From NCBI GenBank assembly GCA_022577435.1, contig JAKOON010000006.1, positions 13,586,501-13,650,500 of the forward strand: DNA of 64,000 bases, read 5' to 3'. This document shows positions 55,401-59,900 of the stretch, piece after piece; the first letter of the stretch is position 1, and every line of letters begins with the position of its first letter. The notes beneath the pieces were generated by a model that ran no database searches, was not told where the DNA came from, and saw only the letters and a program-made list of their open reading frames with translations. The stretch comes from Embiotoca jacksoni (taxonomy: Eukaryota > Chordata > Actinopteri > Embiotocidae). The translations under genes and the position numbers were made by a program.

Positions 55401-55585
55401 AAAAGCCATTTGGGTCTACCGGAACATCCAACACACACATTACAAAACTGTGTAGACTGACGGTGAGCGCCATAGTCCCGTTATGCATTCTTTAGCCCTT
55501 AATCACTGGTTGAATGGGAAATATTTAAGCCAACTTGGGCTTCGTAGCTTCTACTCACACAGATGGTCATAGCTCCTGCCCCCAT
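862..55585 (-). CDS. fam13a: fam13a, RhoGAP-domain protein (20 exons, 3' end missing)
   Basis: Twenty exons joined on the minus strand give 898 codons with consistent phases at every GT-AG junction. Residues about 38-225 form a RhoGAP domain with arginine finger (EGLFRVNGN, about R83) and the NLATVFGP motif. A low-complexity middle follows, with EQHLFDV and ARQRRRQ. The C-terminal half has DSDPMVSPRFYAYGQ, DDTEVPPSPPN, RRRSSSLGS, a coiled-coil segment, RQRSNTLPKSFGSQLEK and KPLYDRYRLVKQIL. From memory of the family these match FAM13A better than FAM13B or FAM13C, especially the SNTLPKSFGSQLEK segment. FAM13 proteins are predicted Rho GTPase activators, and FAM13A has been linked to Wnt/beta-catenin and lipid metabolism; neither role is shown by the DNA. 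Mammalian FAM13A is about 1,020 residues, so roughly the last 125 or more are not seen here. Exons 6, 7 and 13 are less certain than the rest. Confidence 0.88.
1396..1446. repeat. (GT)n/(CA)n perfect hairpin microsatellite
   Basis: (GT)7CTC at 1396-1412 and GAG(AC)n from 1418 are exact reverse complements over 17 bp, with a TTTTT loop. It lies in the fam13a intron between exons 19 and 20. The tract runs to about 1446. Confidence 0.9.
1618..1701 (-). CDS. fam13a: fam13a exon 19
   Basis: The 84-nt exon encodes DMTREQISAEKVALQKALLY and YESIHCRP. Mammals have DMT..QI..EKVALQKALLYYESIHGRP. The acceptor is GATGACAG and the donor CCA|GTAAGT, phase 0 to 0. Confidence 0.95.
1888..1922. repeat. (CTC)n microsatellite
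   Basis: About 11 CTC units lie in the fam13a intron between exons 18 and 19, and nearby intron DNA is also GC-rich. Read as protein it gives poly-Ser or poly-Glu frames that are not genes. Confidence 0.9.
2004..2209 (-). CDS. fam13a: fam13a exon 18, RQRSNTLPKSFGSQLEK
   Basis: It encodes HKLMKSEEDLPPLTRQRSNT, LPKSFGSQLEKKPQQEKVPK and STLEAILKKLQEKRDEVNRP, ending EDIK. RQRSNTLP is the second basophilic-kinase / 14-3-3-type site and is the block that best separates FAM13A from FAM13B. Donor AAG|GTAAAA is followed by a long A run in the transcript sense. Confidence 0.96.
2307..2388 (-). CDS. fam13a: fam13a exon 17
   Basis: It encodes PSHGDKAENPEVLRWMTELA and KLRKELK, continuing the helical region. 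Mammals have PSHSDKAANPEVLKW at this position. The acceptor is TTTCTCACGCAG and the donor AAAG|GTACAA, phase 1 out. Confidence 0.94.
2596..2737 (-). CDS. fam13a: fam13a exon 16, RRRSSSLGS and coiled coil
   Basis: It encodes RRRSSSLGSCDDEKEELTSA, then QLTKRIHVLKKKIHRFDEKF and EEERKYR. The RRRSSS motif is a basophilic-kinase-type (Akt/PKA) site, and the second half is predicted coiled coil. The acceptor is CCTCTACAG and the donor AGG|GTGGGT, phase 0 out. Confidence 0.95.
2863..3076 (-). CDS. fam13a: fam13a exon 15, FAM13 conserved block
   Basis: The exon encodes EPVPAYSLQRESMDREEARL, SPHAGGRLIRHLLEEDSDPM, VSPRFYAYGQCQQYLDDTEV and PPSPPNAHSFV. This is nearly the mammalian sequence and is the most diagnostic exon in the window. 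Third positions are far more GC-rich than in the 5' exons. Confidence 0.96.
4135..4178. repeat. 10-bp tandem repeat (CTGTCTCCCT)
   Basis: Three exact units and a partial fourth of CTGTCTCCCT lie in the fam13a intron between exons 14 and 15. Confidence 0.85.
4240..4420. promoter_or_regulatory. small CpG-dense patch inside fam13a intron
   Basis: This stretch holds many CpGs, including a GCCGCGCGGCG core and CGTGCGCGCCGG, whereas flanking intron DNA is CpG-poor. It could be a short CpG island or intragenic promoter for a C-terminal FAM13A isoform. No TATA box, first exon or donor ties it to a transcript, so this is inference only. Confidence 0.3.
6658..6679. repeat. (GT)n microsatellite
   Basis: About 11 uninterrupted GT units lie in the intron between fam13a exons 14 and 15. 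Confidence 0.9.
7347..7376. repeat. (GGA)n microsatellite
   Basis: About ten GGA units lie upstream on the plus strand of exon 14. They read as poly-Leu/poly-Pro frames on the minus strand, which are not coding. Confidence 0.9.
7549..7700 (-). CDS. fam13a: fam13a exon 14
   Basis: It encodes MKIQESPVTCDTGRVG, an acidic stretch, then EDVPRLDLTALTEDNNWG. Mammalian FAM13A has MKIQE... and SDLTALCDEKNWEE at this place. There are two possible acceptors 8 nt apart: CAG before 7708 (phase 0) and AAG before 7700 (phase 2). Only the second joins in frame to exon 13. The donor is G|GTGAGG, phase 1. Confidence 0.85.
8076..8130 (+). repeat. G-rich (GGGA)n tract, possible G-quadruplex
   Basis: At least six GGG runs are spaced by one to a few bases, for example five consecutive GGGA units at 8092-8111. 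The pattern fits the G3N1-7 quadruplex rule on the plus (non-template for fam13a) strand. Poly-A follows directly. Confidence 0.6.
9191..10804 (+). mobile_element. Tc1/mariner-type transposon, degenerate
   Basis: The element starts CAGTGGTGTGAAAAAGTGTT and ends with its reverse complement (..CACTTTTTCACACCACTG), flanked by TA on both sides. A second, inner copy of the motif (GTGTGAAAAAGTGTTTG) stands near 9370 and its mirror near 10596-10616. Inverted repeats of about 230 bp each thus carry two direct repeats, the IR/DR layout of fish Tc1 elements. At 1,614 bp the length is full, but the transposase frame is broken. Confidence 0.93.
9560..10586 (+). pseudogene. Tc1 transposase pseudogene
   Basis: The expected ATG is at 9560 (MPRSKEIQEQMRKKVIEIYQ). 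A stop at 9641-9643 ends that frame after 27 codons, and the homology continues in another frame from about 9645 (paired HTH region, then SGRPTKITPRAQRRLIREVT). TLWTDETKV keeps the first catalytic Asp. Near 10110 the frame shifts again, and QQDNDPKH and SPDLNPIEMLW, with the second Asp and the Glu of the DD34E triad, appear downstream with further stops. No active protein can be made. Confidence 0.9.
11941..11962. repeat. (TATC)n microsatellite
   Basis: About five TCTA/TATC units follow directly after a short GT tract (11918-11931). Confidence 0.9.
15331..15389 (-). CDS. fam13a: fam13a probable exon 13
   Basis: A 59-nt segment lies between TTTTTATAG and AAAGG|GTGAGC. It encodes VKECDGERPGETHMETFHK, phase 0 in and 2 out. 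Homology by eye is weak, but both splice sites are good. The exit phase fits the inner acceptor of exon 14 and leads into MKIQES, as ..MKIQE.. does in mammals. Confidence 0.6.
15390..18790 (-). other. fam13a intron 12 (3.4 kb), no gene seen
   Basis: AT-rich intron sequence. Part of it (about 17630-17800) resembles DNA at 42950-43085 and so belongs to a diverged interspersed repeat. The longest frames (for example 17483-17857, plus) overlap this repeat and lack domain signatures. Confidence 0.55.
17630..17800 (+). repeat. diverged interspersed repeat, copy A
   Basis: It shares words such as TAACTCGGGT(A/G)CTGAT, ACTCAT.AA.GTTAT and TGATCCA.CCT in the same order and orientation with 42950-43085. 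The family is not identified. Confidence 0.4.
18791..18998 (-). CDS. fam13a: fam13a exon 12, Ser-rich region
   Basis: It encodes RADRNKENIPSSGDSSSGSV, then SSHAERTHKPRKSRHSPTIV and QLTDNQAAHA, ending at donor GCT|GTGAGT (phase 0). The NKEN(I/T)P motif is shared with mammalian FAM13A. The acceptor is taken as CTCTCGTCTGAGAG, which restores the phase left by exon 11. Confidence 0.86.
20362..20550 (-). CDS. fam13a: fam13a exon 11, EQHLFDV region
   Basis: It encodes FLDRTIRSAVEQHLFDVNLL, an acidic linker, then TARQRRRQQREQQEEGPRHR. Both blocks are hallmarks of FAM13A. The acceptor is TTCTCTCTGAAG and the donor ACAG|GTGCAG. The open frame runs past the donor, but the homology stops there. Confidence 0.92.
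20701..20742 (-). CDS. fam13a: fam13a exon 10 (42 nt)
   Basis: It encodes NHLSPVHCRPNVV between acceptor CTTTTAG and donor GAA|GTGAGT. Phase (2 to 2) and length equal those of exon 9. It bridges exon 9 to FLDRTIRSAVEQHLFDV in exon 11, where mammals have a similar-length linker before LLERTIRSAVEQHLFDV. Confidence 0.83.
20743..27746 (-). other. fam13a intron 9 (7.0 kb), holds solo LTR
   Basis: AT-rich intron. Apart from the candidate solo LTR at 21079-21471 and poly-A at 23920-23937, I see no gene or named repeat. A palindromic ATGCAT/CATATG-rich stretch lies near 26450-26510. Confidence 0.55.
21079..21471 (+). mobile_element. candidate solo LTR of an endogenous retroelement
   Basis: The block starts TGATGGAAAAA and ends TTTTTCCAACA, near-perfect short inverted ends with TG..CA termini. 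The flanks ACAAT and ATAAT could be a 5-bp target duplication with one mismatch. Inside, TATAAAAG (21329-21336) lies about 80 bp before AATAAA (21415-21420), followed by T/G-rich DNA, in the U3-R-U5 order. There is no gag, pol or env around it. A 113-codon frame (21078-21419) with a signal-peptide-like start lies wholly inside U3/R and is probably chance. Confidence 0.55.
27747..27788 (-). CDS. fam13a: fam13a exon 9 (42 nt)
   Basis: The exon encodes SQEEDRPISPFYM, close to SSQEDERPLSPFYLS of mammalian FAM13A. The acceptor is CATATTTCAG and the donor GAG|GTAAGC, phase 2 in and 2 out. It is too short for an ORF scan but well supported by homology and phase. Confidence 0.9.
30874..31063. repeat. 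20-bp perfect inverted repeat pair, 150-bp spacer
   Basis: GCATCCTACACTGTCATTTT at 30874-30893 has its exact reverse complement at 31044-31063, and similarity continues imperfectly about 10 bp inward. A transcript could fold into a long-stem hairpin. It could be a small MITE, but I found no target duplication at the ends. Confidence 0.8.
33420..33640 (+). repeat. GAGGACA-type interspersed repeat, copy 1
   Basis: It contains TATGAGGACAAAG, CACGTGAGGACATTT, a GGTTAG/GTTAGG-rich middle and AATGAATGTCCTCAAAGATAG. A related block with TGTGAGGACATTA and GTGAGGACTGAA lies at 51590-51640. This is a common kind of dispersed teleost repeat. Confidence 0.5.
33659..33738. repeat. (GA)n(GT)n compound microsatellite
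   Basis: About nine GA units are followed, after ATGT, by about 28 GT units ending at 33738. Confidence 0.95.
34734..34975 (-). CDS. fam13a: fam13a exon 8, disordered Ser/Pro-rich region
   Basis: The 242-nt exon encodes VRKGKSNGITQVVPQPSLSA, a proline-rich middle, LTSDLRSPSAEAKETTP, HQDTSDTASHVSYLDVSLSG and MDGLN. It leaves in phase 2, as the short exon 9 requires. It starts GTGAGG right after CAG, so its 5' border reads as both acceptor and donor. Confidence 0.82.
36969..37560 (-). mobile_element. 5'-truncated LINE (L2-like) 3' fragment
   Basis: The minus-strand frame 37542-37144 encodes the end of a non-LTR reverse transcriptase ORF2. It includes LIQNAAARLVFNLPKFTH, LHWLPAAARIHFKTLVLAYR, LAPKWWNELPTDIRTAET and FRRKLKTHLFRLYLE, then a stop. 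These are typical of abundant fish LINEs of the L2 type. The 3' UTR runs to a tail containing CTTTGGATAAAAGCATCAGC and TAATGTAATG near 36969. The 132-codon frame is still open, suggesting recent insertion, but the 5' part is missing. Confidence 0.8.
38808..38870 (+). repeat. TAACTAAGTACATTTACT-type dispersed repeat
   Basis: GTAACTAAGTACATTTACTT and following text match a dispersed fish repeat known from many introns. Similar words appear near 51790-51960. The boundaries are uncertain. Confidence 0.35.
40902..40988 (-). CDS. fam13a: fam13a probable exon 7
   Basis: An 87-nt segment (29 codons, phase 0 to 0) sits between acceptor TTTTTTAAG and donor AAG|GTACCG. It encodes NAVGNTELLNNSSTNSPKAR and ends IRKKK. 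It leads into VRKGKSNG of exon 8, giving a continuous basic patch that could act as a nuclear-localisation-like signal (inference). The phase is right, but I cannot confirm homology by eye. Confidence 0.6.
41783..41866 (-). CDS. fam13a: fam13a probable exon 6
   Basis: An 84-nt segment (28 codons, phase 0 to 0) follows CTTTCTGCTCGCAG and ends AAC|GTGTGT. It encodes ESEVMDADTKKSLSHLDAKT, then PTPVPRMN. It keeps the frame between exons 5 and 8 and is richer in CpG than the intron around it. I do not recognise the peptide, and the donor is mediocre, so it is probable rather than certain. Confidence 0.55.
42950..43085 (+). repeat. diverged interspersed repeat, copy B
   Basis: It shows the same ordered words as copy A at 17630-17800 (TAACTCGGGTGCTGAT, ACTCATTAAAGTTAT, TTGATCCAGCC). 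The family is unknown. Confidence 0.4.
43528..43553 (+). repeat. 26-bp exact repeat, copy 1
   Basis: A 26-bp word beginning TTGAAAGAGAGCCGAGAGTG occurs again unchanged at 47927-47952, in the same orientation. The flanks do not match beyond it. Confidence 0.85.
43753..43906 (-). CDS. fam13a: fam13a exon 5, end of RhoGAP domain
   Basis: It encodes VAPGFEAMKDINICNKIM, the last RhoGAP helix (LIQNYRNIFE), an acidic stretch (ERDKEDDAEE) and PMLIIVK. Mammalian FAM13A has a very similar CNKIM...ENY..LFE and LIIVK boundary. The acceptor is CTCTTTTCCAG and the donor AAG|GTGTTG, phase 0 out. Confidence 0.92.
43907..46208 (-). other. fam13a intron 4 (2.3 kb), nothing recognised
   Basis: AT-rich, without an identifiable repeat family apart from a CAGCACCACCTACTGGTCAAA phrase near 44968, common in fish dispersed repeats. 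Chance frames only. Confidence 0.5.
46209..46386 (-). CDS. fam13a: fam13a exon 4, RhoGAP core
   Basis: The exon reads ECGDDGSWSDMRDLLQKLP, then LLRYLCQFLTIVES and NRMTAFNLATVFGPSVF. NLA.VFGP is the family signature of the GTPase-binding helix. It enters in phase 1 and leaves in phase 2 (CA|GTGAGT). Confidence 0.93.
46387..48346 (-). other. fam13a intron 3 (2.0 kb), nothing recognised
   Basis: AT-rich, with a G run at 47019-47030 and the second 26-bp repeat copy at 47927-47952. No gene seen. Confidence 0.5.
47927..47952 (+). repeat. 26-bp exact repeat, copy 2
   Basis: Identical to 43528-43553 (starts TTGAAAGAGAGCCGAGAGTG), 4.4 kb away across an exon. Confidence 0.85.
48347..48556 (-). CDS. 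fam13a: fam13a exon 3, RhoGAP arginine finger
   Basis: Residues 75-144 contain HQEGLFRVNGNVRAVETL, where the arginine after GLF is the catalytic finger of RhoGAP domains. SLLKQYLRDLPEGLV matches the conserved LK..LR.LP.PL helix. The acceptor is TTTCCTCCAG and the donor AAG|GTAACA. The catalytic residue is intact, so GAP activity is not excluded. Confidence 0.93.
48831..48888. repeat. poly-T / poly-A inverted pair
   Basis: 24 T at 48831-48854 and 17 A at 48872-48888 are separated by 17 bases. The pair can fold back on itself. It lies in fam13a intron 2. Confidence 0.9.
49230..49640. promoter_or_regulatory. CpG- and ETS-rich block, candidate nested promoter
   Basis: Inside intron 2 this block stands out for CpG density and ETS-type sites (CCGGAAG, CGGAAG, CCGGAAA). 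On the minus strand, ACCGGAAACGATGGCCG places an ATG (49603-49601) in a good context, opening 23 codons (MAATFKCFPPKYLPALFGLL..) up to CAG|GTGTGT at 49535. On the plus strand, TTTCCG|GTAAGT (49612) is a strong donor, and TTTCCCTGCAG (49848) downstream is a good acceptor. The pattern fits a housekeeping-type, possibly bidirectional promoter. I recognise no protein, so it may instead be a decayed insertion. Confidence 0.35.
50757..50952 (-). CDS. fam13a: fam13a exon 2, start of RhoGAP region
   Basis: The acceptor CTCTCCCTGCAG precedes HNKTAVQVKEDMKKMVQ, and the donor is G|GTGAGG. It encodes residues 10-74, including KLFGASLFELREHGLMEGG and VPLVVRKMVEHLRKH, the N-terminal RhoGAP helix region. 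It enters in phase 0 and leaves in phase 1. Confidence 0.92.
51590..51640 (+). repeat. GAGGACA-type interspersed repeat, copy 2
   Basis: TGTTGTGAGGACATTA and TTGTGAGGACTGAA follow a short GT run, as in copy 1 at 33420-33640. Confidence 0.45.
52429..52493. repeat. (CA)n microsatellite
   Basis: About 32 uninterrupted CA units, the second longest dinucleotide array region in the window and a likely length-polymorphic marker. Confidence 0.97.
53690..53880 (+). mobile_element. LINE-type 3' tail fragment
   Basis: TTTTACTGCTATTTTATTGC-like text leads to TTTCCCTCGGGGATTAATAA, AGTAACTACC and CTAACCTAACCTAA. TTTCCC.CGGGGAT.AATAAAG followed by a short tandem tail is the usual 3' end of fish non-LTR retrotransposons. 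Only the tail is present. Confidence 0.55.
55559..55585 (-). CDS. fam13a: fam13a coding exon 1 (start codon)
   Basis: The ATG at 55585-55583 opens MGAGAMTIC, then a strong donor GTGAGT. FAM13A long isoforms are recalled to start MGAGALAIC, and the exon ends in the same phase (0) that exon 2 needs. It is only 9 codons long, too short for ORF callers. The agreement of sequence, donor and phase makes this the start of the RhoGAP-containing isoform. The 5' UTR probably extends to about 55.6-55.8 kb; I see no clear TATA box or CpG island there. Confidence 0.8.
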
Positions 55586-56718
55586 TCTCCCACAGAAGAG
55601 ACGTCTTCTTTCAGGCAAAGATGAAAGGAAAAAATTCTGCTGTCTTCCCTCCTCCTTTCCTCACTCTGTTCCAGGATACACTCTTGGACTTTTCCCAGTG
55701 GTGGGAATCACTTTCATCTTAAAATGCCCCATTTAGATACTCCAAAAATACGACGCGGATAATCCGGGAATGGAGATAACAAAGTGCTGTCACTACCGGC
55801 AGACTGTGAGCTATCCAACCCATGAGCACAGATTAGTATTTGTCTCTTTTCTCTTCCTCCCTCTTTATTCTCCTCCTAGGCTGAAATCTGAGCCCAGCTC
55901 TCCCATTGGTTCAGTGACCTGGTCATGTGATCAAGGGGCAAAACCCCAAAACTTAAAATATGTCCGGAAGGAATCATTTACCAGCAAAGGAGGGTAGAAA
56001 GTTAGATAAAGCACAGAGGGCTAAAAGGTTGGTCTGAAGAGAAACATTTGTACATTAAAATTAAAATATCACACAGAAAAAAGAAACAAGGCTTACAATG
56101 AATTCATCACCTAGAGCATGGTTTTTCAGATCTGTAGTTTGTATTCAATATATTCACAACATTAATATTAATTTATCTTGCTGGTTGCCGCTTTTCAAAT
56201 GTAAGGATTTAACAATGAACATATTTTGGGTTTGGATTGCTGCTTCAACTTTTTTTTAAATCGATTTTTTTTCTTTTGGATTAAACAATTTAAATTGAAT
56301 TGATATAAACACAAGATTAGTTGCAGCCCTTATTTCTTTACAATGTAAACCTATGTCACAATTTTAATAATCTTTATCTGAACATATTCATAATAGAAAA
56401 ATGTTGTCTTATAGTTTTAATGAATTATACTCATTGATGTAGATGTGTTTCTTTATTTACTTAAAATGTTTGTATAATGTTTAACTTGGGTACTCAAAAA
56501 AAAAGAAAAAGTAAAAAAAAAAAAAAAAGAAGAAATAGCATTTAAATTTGCCTGATTCTTCAATAAGAAACCAGCAGAACTGCAGTATCAGTCAGCATCA
56601 AGACATTTTAAAGAGAAAGGAATCCAGTCAGAGATATTTAATGGTGTACACAATGTATAGCACCTTTATGACATAAAAGATGTGTAATAAAACGCATCCA
56701 AATCTTTATTTGAAGATA
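55586..56718 (-). other. intergenic: fam13a promoter side and ovochymase 3' UTR
   Basis: About 1.1 kb separates the ovochymase-like stop codon from the fam13a start codon, both on the minus strand. 55586-55760 is probably fam13a 5' UTR and proximal promoter; it lacks a clear TATA box and is not CpG-rich. 56100-56650 is AT-rich with a poly-A stretch at 56498-56528. Confidence 0.5.
56705..56710 (-). terminator. AATAAA polyadenylation signal, ovochymase-like gene
   Basis: AATAAA on the minus strand begins 9 nt after the TGA stop, giving an unusually short 3' UTR if used. Another AATAAA at 56452-56457 would give about 0.27 kb. Confidence 0.45.
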
Positions 56719-56922
56719 TCAGCTTGAGATGTTTTTTCCATTTTCATAAATAAACTTCTTCATGTTGTTGTTGATCCAGTCACTGAAGGCAGAGACACGA
56801 GTGAACGCGGAGGGTTTCTTGTCTTTGATGCAGCCCTGAGGTCTGAAGCTGACAATGCCATGCACCTCCCAGGCTGGGTTGGTTCCCGCAGCTTTGCAGG
56901 CGAAAGGGCCCCCAGAGTCACC
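56719..56922 (-). CDS. protease 2 catalytic Ser exon and stop codon
   Basis: It encodes GDSGGPFACKAAGTNPAWEV, HGIVSFRPQGCIKDKKPSAF, TRVSAFSDWINNNMKKFIYE and NGKNISS, then TGA at 56721-56719. GDSGGP is intact. SFRPQGC puts Arg where most proteases have Gly216, and KPSAFT puts Ser at 226, so S1/S3 access is probably unusual. Confidence 0.95.
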   Translation of the reverse strand, partial: GDSGGPFACKAAGTNPAWEVHGIVSFRPQGCIKDKKPSAFTRVSAFSDWINNNMKKFIYENGKNISS

Positions 56923-59900
56923 CTATAGCAGAGCAGGACAAGGAAGTGATCAGAATTACTCAGGATGCATGGGGGCCACTATAACTTATCTATGTGCCCC
57001 ACAATTTGTAAAGGTCAGTCAACCTCACAGACTACTCTTGAGGCCAATGTCAGTGTTGTGCTTTCTGCAGCTCGCCTAAAATGTAAAAACTTACGCTTTT
57101 CACAGCACTGCAGTTCTACTCGTCCCATGTCCCTGCTTGCATAGTTGGTTGTTCATTTGTCCAATTATGCCTGCAAACTAGGTAGCAGCCATTTTCAATC
57201 AAGGCTGAATGACCACAAACAAAACAGTTTGCAGGGTGTTACATAAAAGATGACCCAATTATGAGAGGCCAGCGCACTTATGTAATGATGGAAAATAGCT
57301 GGATTTAAACAATGAAGTTCCCTCCTCCTAAAAACGTCGTGTTTCTATTTGAACATTTTTGTCTGAACGTGTCCTCTAACCTGGCAGGCTGACTTCAGCT
57401 CATCTGTGGATTCATAGCCAGCGCAGATCATGGAGGGCCGGAGGGTGTCCCACCAATAAGCAGGTTTACTGCAGGTTTGGAAGTCAACAATAGGAAGGGC
57501 TGCCTGATTTAGCTTCTCAGCCACTTGGGGGAGCAAGTTCCCTGTAAGATAGAAGTGAAAAGTGAAAAGATTAGGTCATACGAGGTGTAGACATCGACAT
57601 CGAGACATTCACAGCAAAAAAATAAACTTCCAAATCTCCTTTATCTTCAGAAATTAAACCAAGACCAAAGCTAGTTGGACAACACACAAAATCACATGTA
57701 TTCATTCTTGTGAAATATTCTATTGAGTGTGTATATCGGATATGAAAAATTGTTTGAAGAAACTAAAATGTTTGAATGTTTGACCACCTCTACCTTTCTC
57801 GTCTCCCCAGCTGGTGACAAAGCAGGGTGTGCCAGCAGGCATCACAGCCCCGGGTTTTGGCAGACAAATGGGACTTATCTCCGTCGTCATAGTGACAGGC
57901 TCGGACAGATGCACCAGGGCAATGTCGTTGGTGATGTCGGTGCGATCCTGCTCGGAGACAAACCCCTCGTGGCGGATGATACCATCCACCTTATAGCATT
58001 TCTCTGCTGAGGGAACATCCATGGAGGAGTTCATGTGGTGCTTCCCCAAACACATGCGCCAGTAAGAAGGTTTATTCGGTAGGCTGGAAAACAGGTGGAA
58101 GAAAAATGTGAAGGAGAAAATTAGAACTTGTTTTTCTTCTCCTTACGCTACTCTTCTTTAGCCAGGGCAAAATGAAGAAGCATGGGTTTTTCCTAAGAGC
58201 TTCTTTTGAACCTGTGATAACTGATTGTTTTGTCGGCGAAGGGGCAACGGAAAGAAGTTTTTCTTTTACGTTGATATAATAAACTTATTAGCAAACATGT
58301 GTATATTTACACATATAGCACTTACAGAGAAACATAATTCATTTACAAATACAAGTCCGTTAGTCACTCTCCTTTTAGTTCTATTTTTAGTCTCTAATAA
58401 ATACTTATTGAAATAGCTTGCCCTTTTTCTGCCAAGTCCTCCACTGTGCTCACCAGCTAGTTGCAAACTGCGTCTGTCTGCTGCTTGGCACTCATTAGGT
58501 AATGCACAGTGTGTTTTTTAGAGTTTTTAATATAGAAATCCGCTGCCAAAAACAGTACACCGCGCTGAGAATGTAGCAAAACAGCAATGACGCCGACCAG
58601 ACAGCTAAACAATGAACGGAAACAAGTTAAAGAGCGCTGTAAGGCCGACAGGAGCTGAAAGTGATGATTGTCTCTGCTGTACGTTCATCACTAAGAACAA
58701 CCCTTTTCACATTGTCACACTGTCAGTTGTTACATTTGTCATGCCACTTCAAGGAGCTATGGGCGGATTAAGTGGATGTAATGCAGGTGATTTGATAGTT
58801 TTATATCTTACACAATGAAGCAGTGAGCTGCAGTTAGGATCCATTCCTCATGAATCAAAGAGCCTCCACAACCATGCATGTAAGGTGTGGGCAACATTGG
58901 TGAAGCCTGGAGAAGAGGGGAACATTTTTACAAAATAAAAGCACGCCTCTGTCACTGATAAGATAGTCAGGCACTAAGGGAGAGACATGAGCCGACAGTA
59001 CCTGCATGGACACTTGCCAGGACCAGGAATGGGGGCTCACCTCTTCCCCATTAACCACCCTCAAGGTGGATGTTTTGGGTTTCACTGCTGGGATGCCACA
59101 TTTTTCTGGCCAATCGGGGATGAGAACGTGTTCAGTTAAGCTATCATTTGTTATGAATTAGTCAACATGTTTTTACACAAGTAAAAAAATTCAATGAAAG
59201 TTTCGTGTTCAGAAATGCTACAGTTGGAGCAGAAACCTTTCCTCAACGAGCTCCATTTAGAAACTGGAAACCTCAACATGAAATCACTACACATAAGACA
59301 CAGGGCTGTTATGAGTTGGGGTAGGCCTACACTCACTTAGAGGGATGTTGACCCACAGGTTACGAGGTGGAGGAGGTAAAGTCGGGATCACACCGGAATC
59401 AGTGGTCCAGTAACCACGAAAACCCTTCTGTTGATTTGCTCCGTTACTAAGGAAGCGGATGATGGCGGTGTTGCTAGGGATGGTAATGGTGGGTGGCGGG
59501 GCAAAGCCACAGAATCGACCTGCAGAACAAACACCATTGTGGAGTAAATCACCGAAGGCATCAATACTAATAAATTGTAGACGATATGTAGATAGAACAA
59601 AGTGCACACACAGAGAAACTGAAATACAGTCACCAACCTAGTGATGCCATGCTTTCTCCATTGAAGATCTCCACATAGTCTCCACAGTTTCCTAACATGT
59701 TTACAGCTTGAACTTCGAAGTGAGTGAAGGCGACATGGATAGTTTTTGATAAAGGAATGTTAATGCGCCACGTGCACACAGTCTGGGCTTGGTAGTCAGT
59801 AGGCCAGTTAGGAGAAGTGATTTCCCCCTGATTACTGCTGAAGAGTCCTCCACAAGGAGCTGCAGTGGAACAAGAGGAGAGGAAAGGAAGGGGGACAGGC

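Larger units (their letters stand above)
50953..55558 (-). other. fam13a intron 1 (4.6 kb), repeats
   Basis: It holds a GAGGACA-type repeat near 51590-51640, a long CA array at 52429-52493, a LINE-type tail at 53690-53880 and CA at 53606-53622. No gene recognised. Frames beside exon 2 are its shadows. Confidence 0.55.
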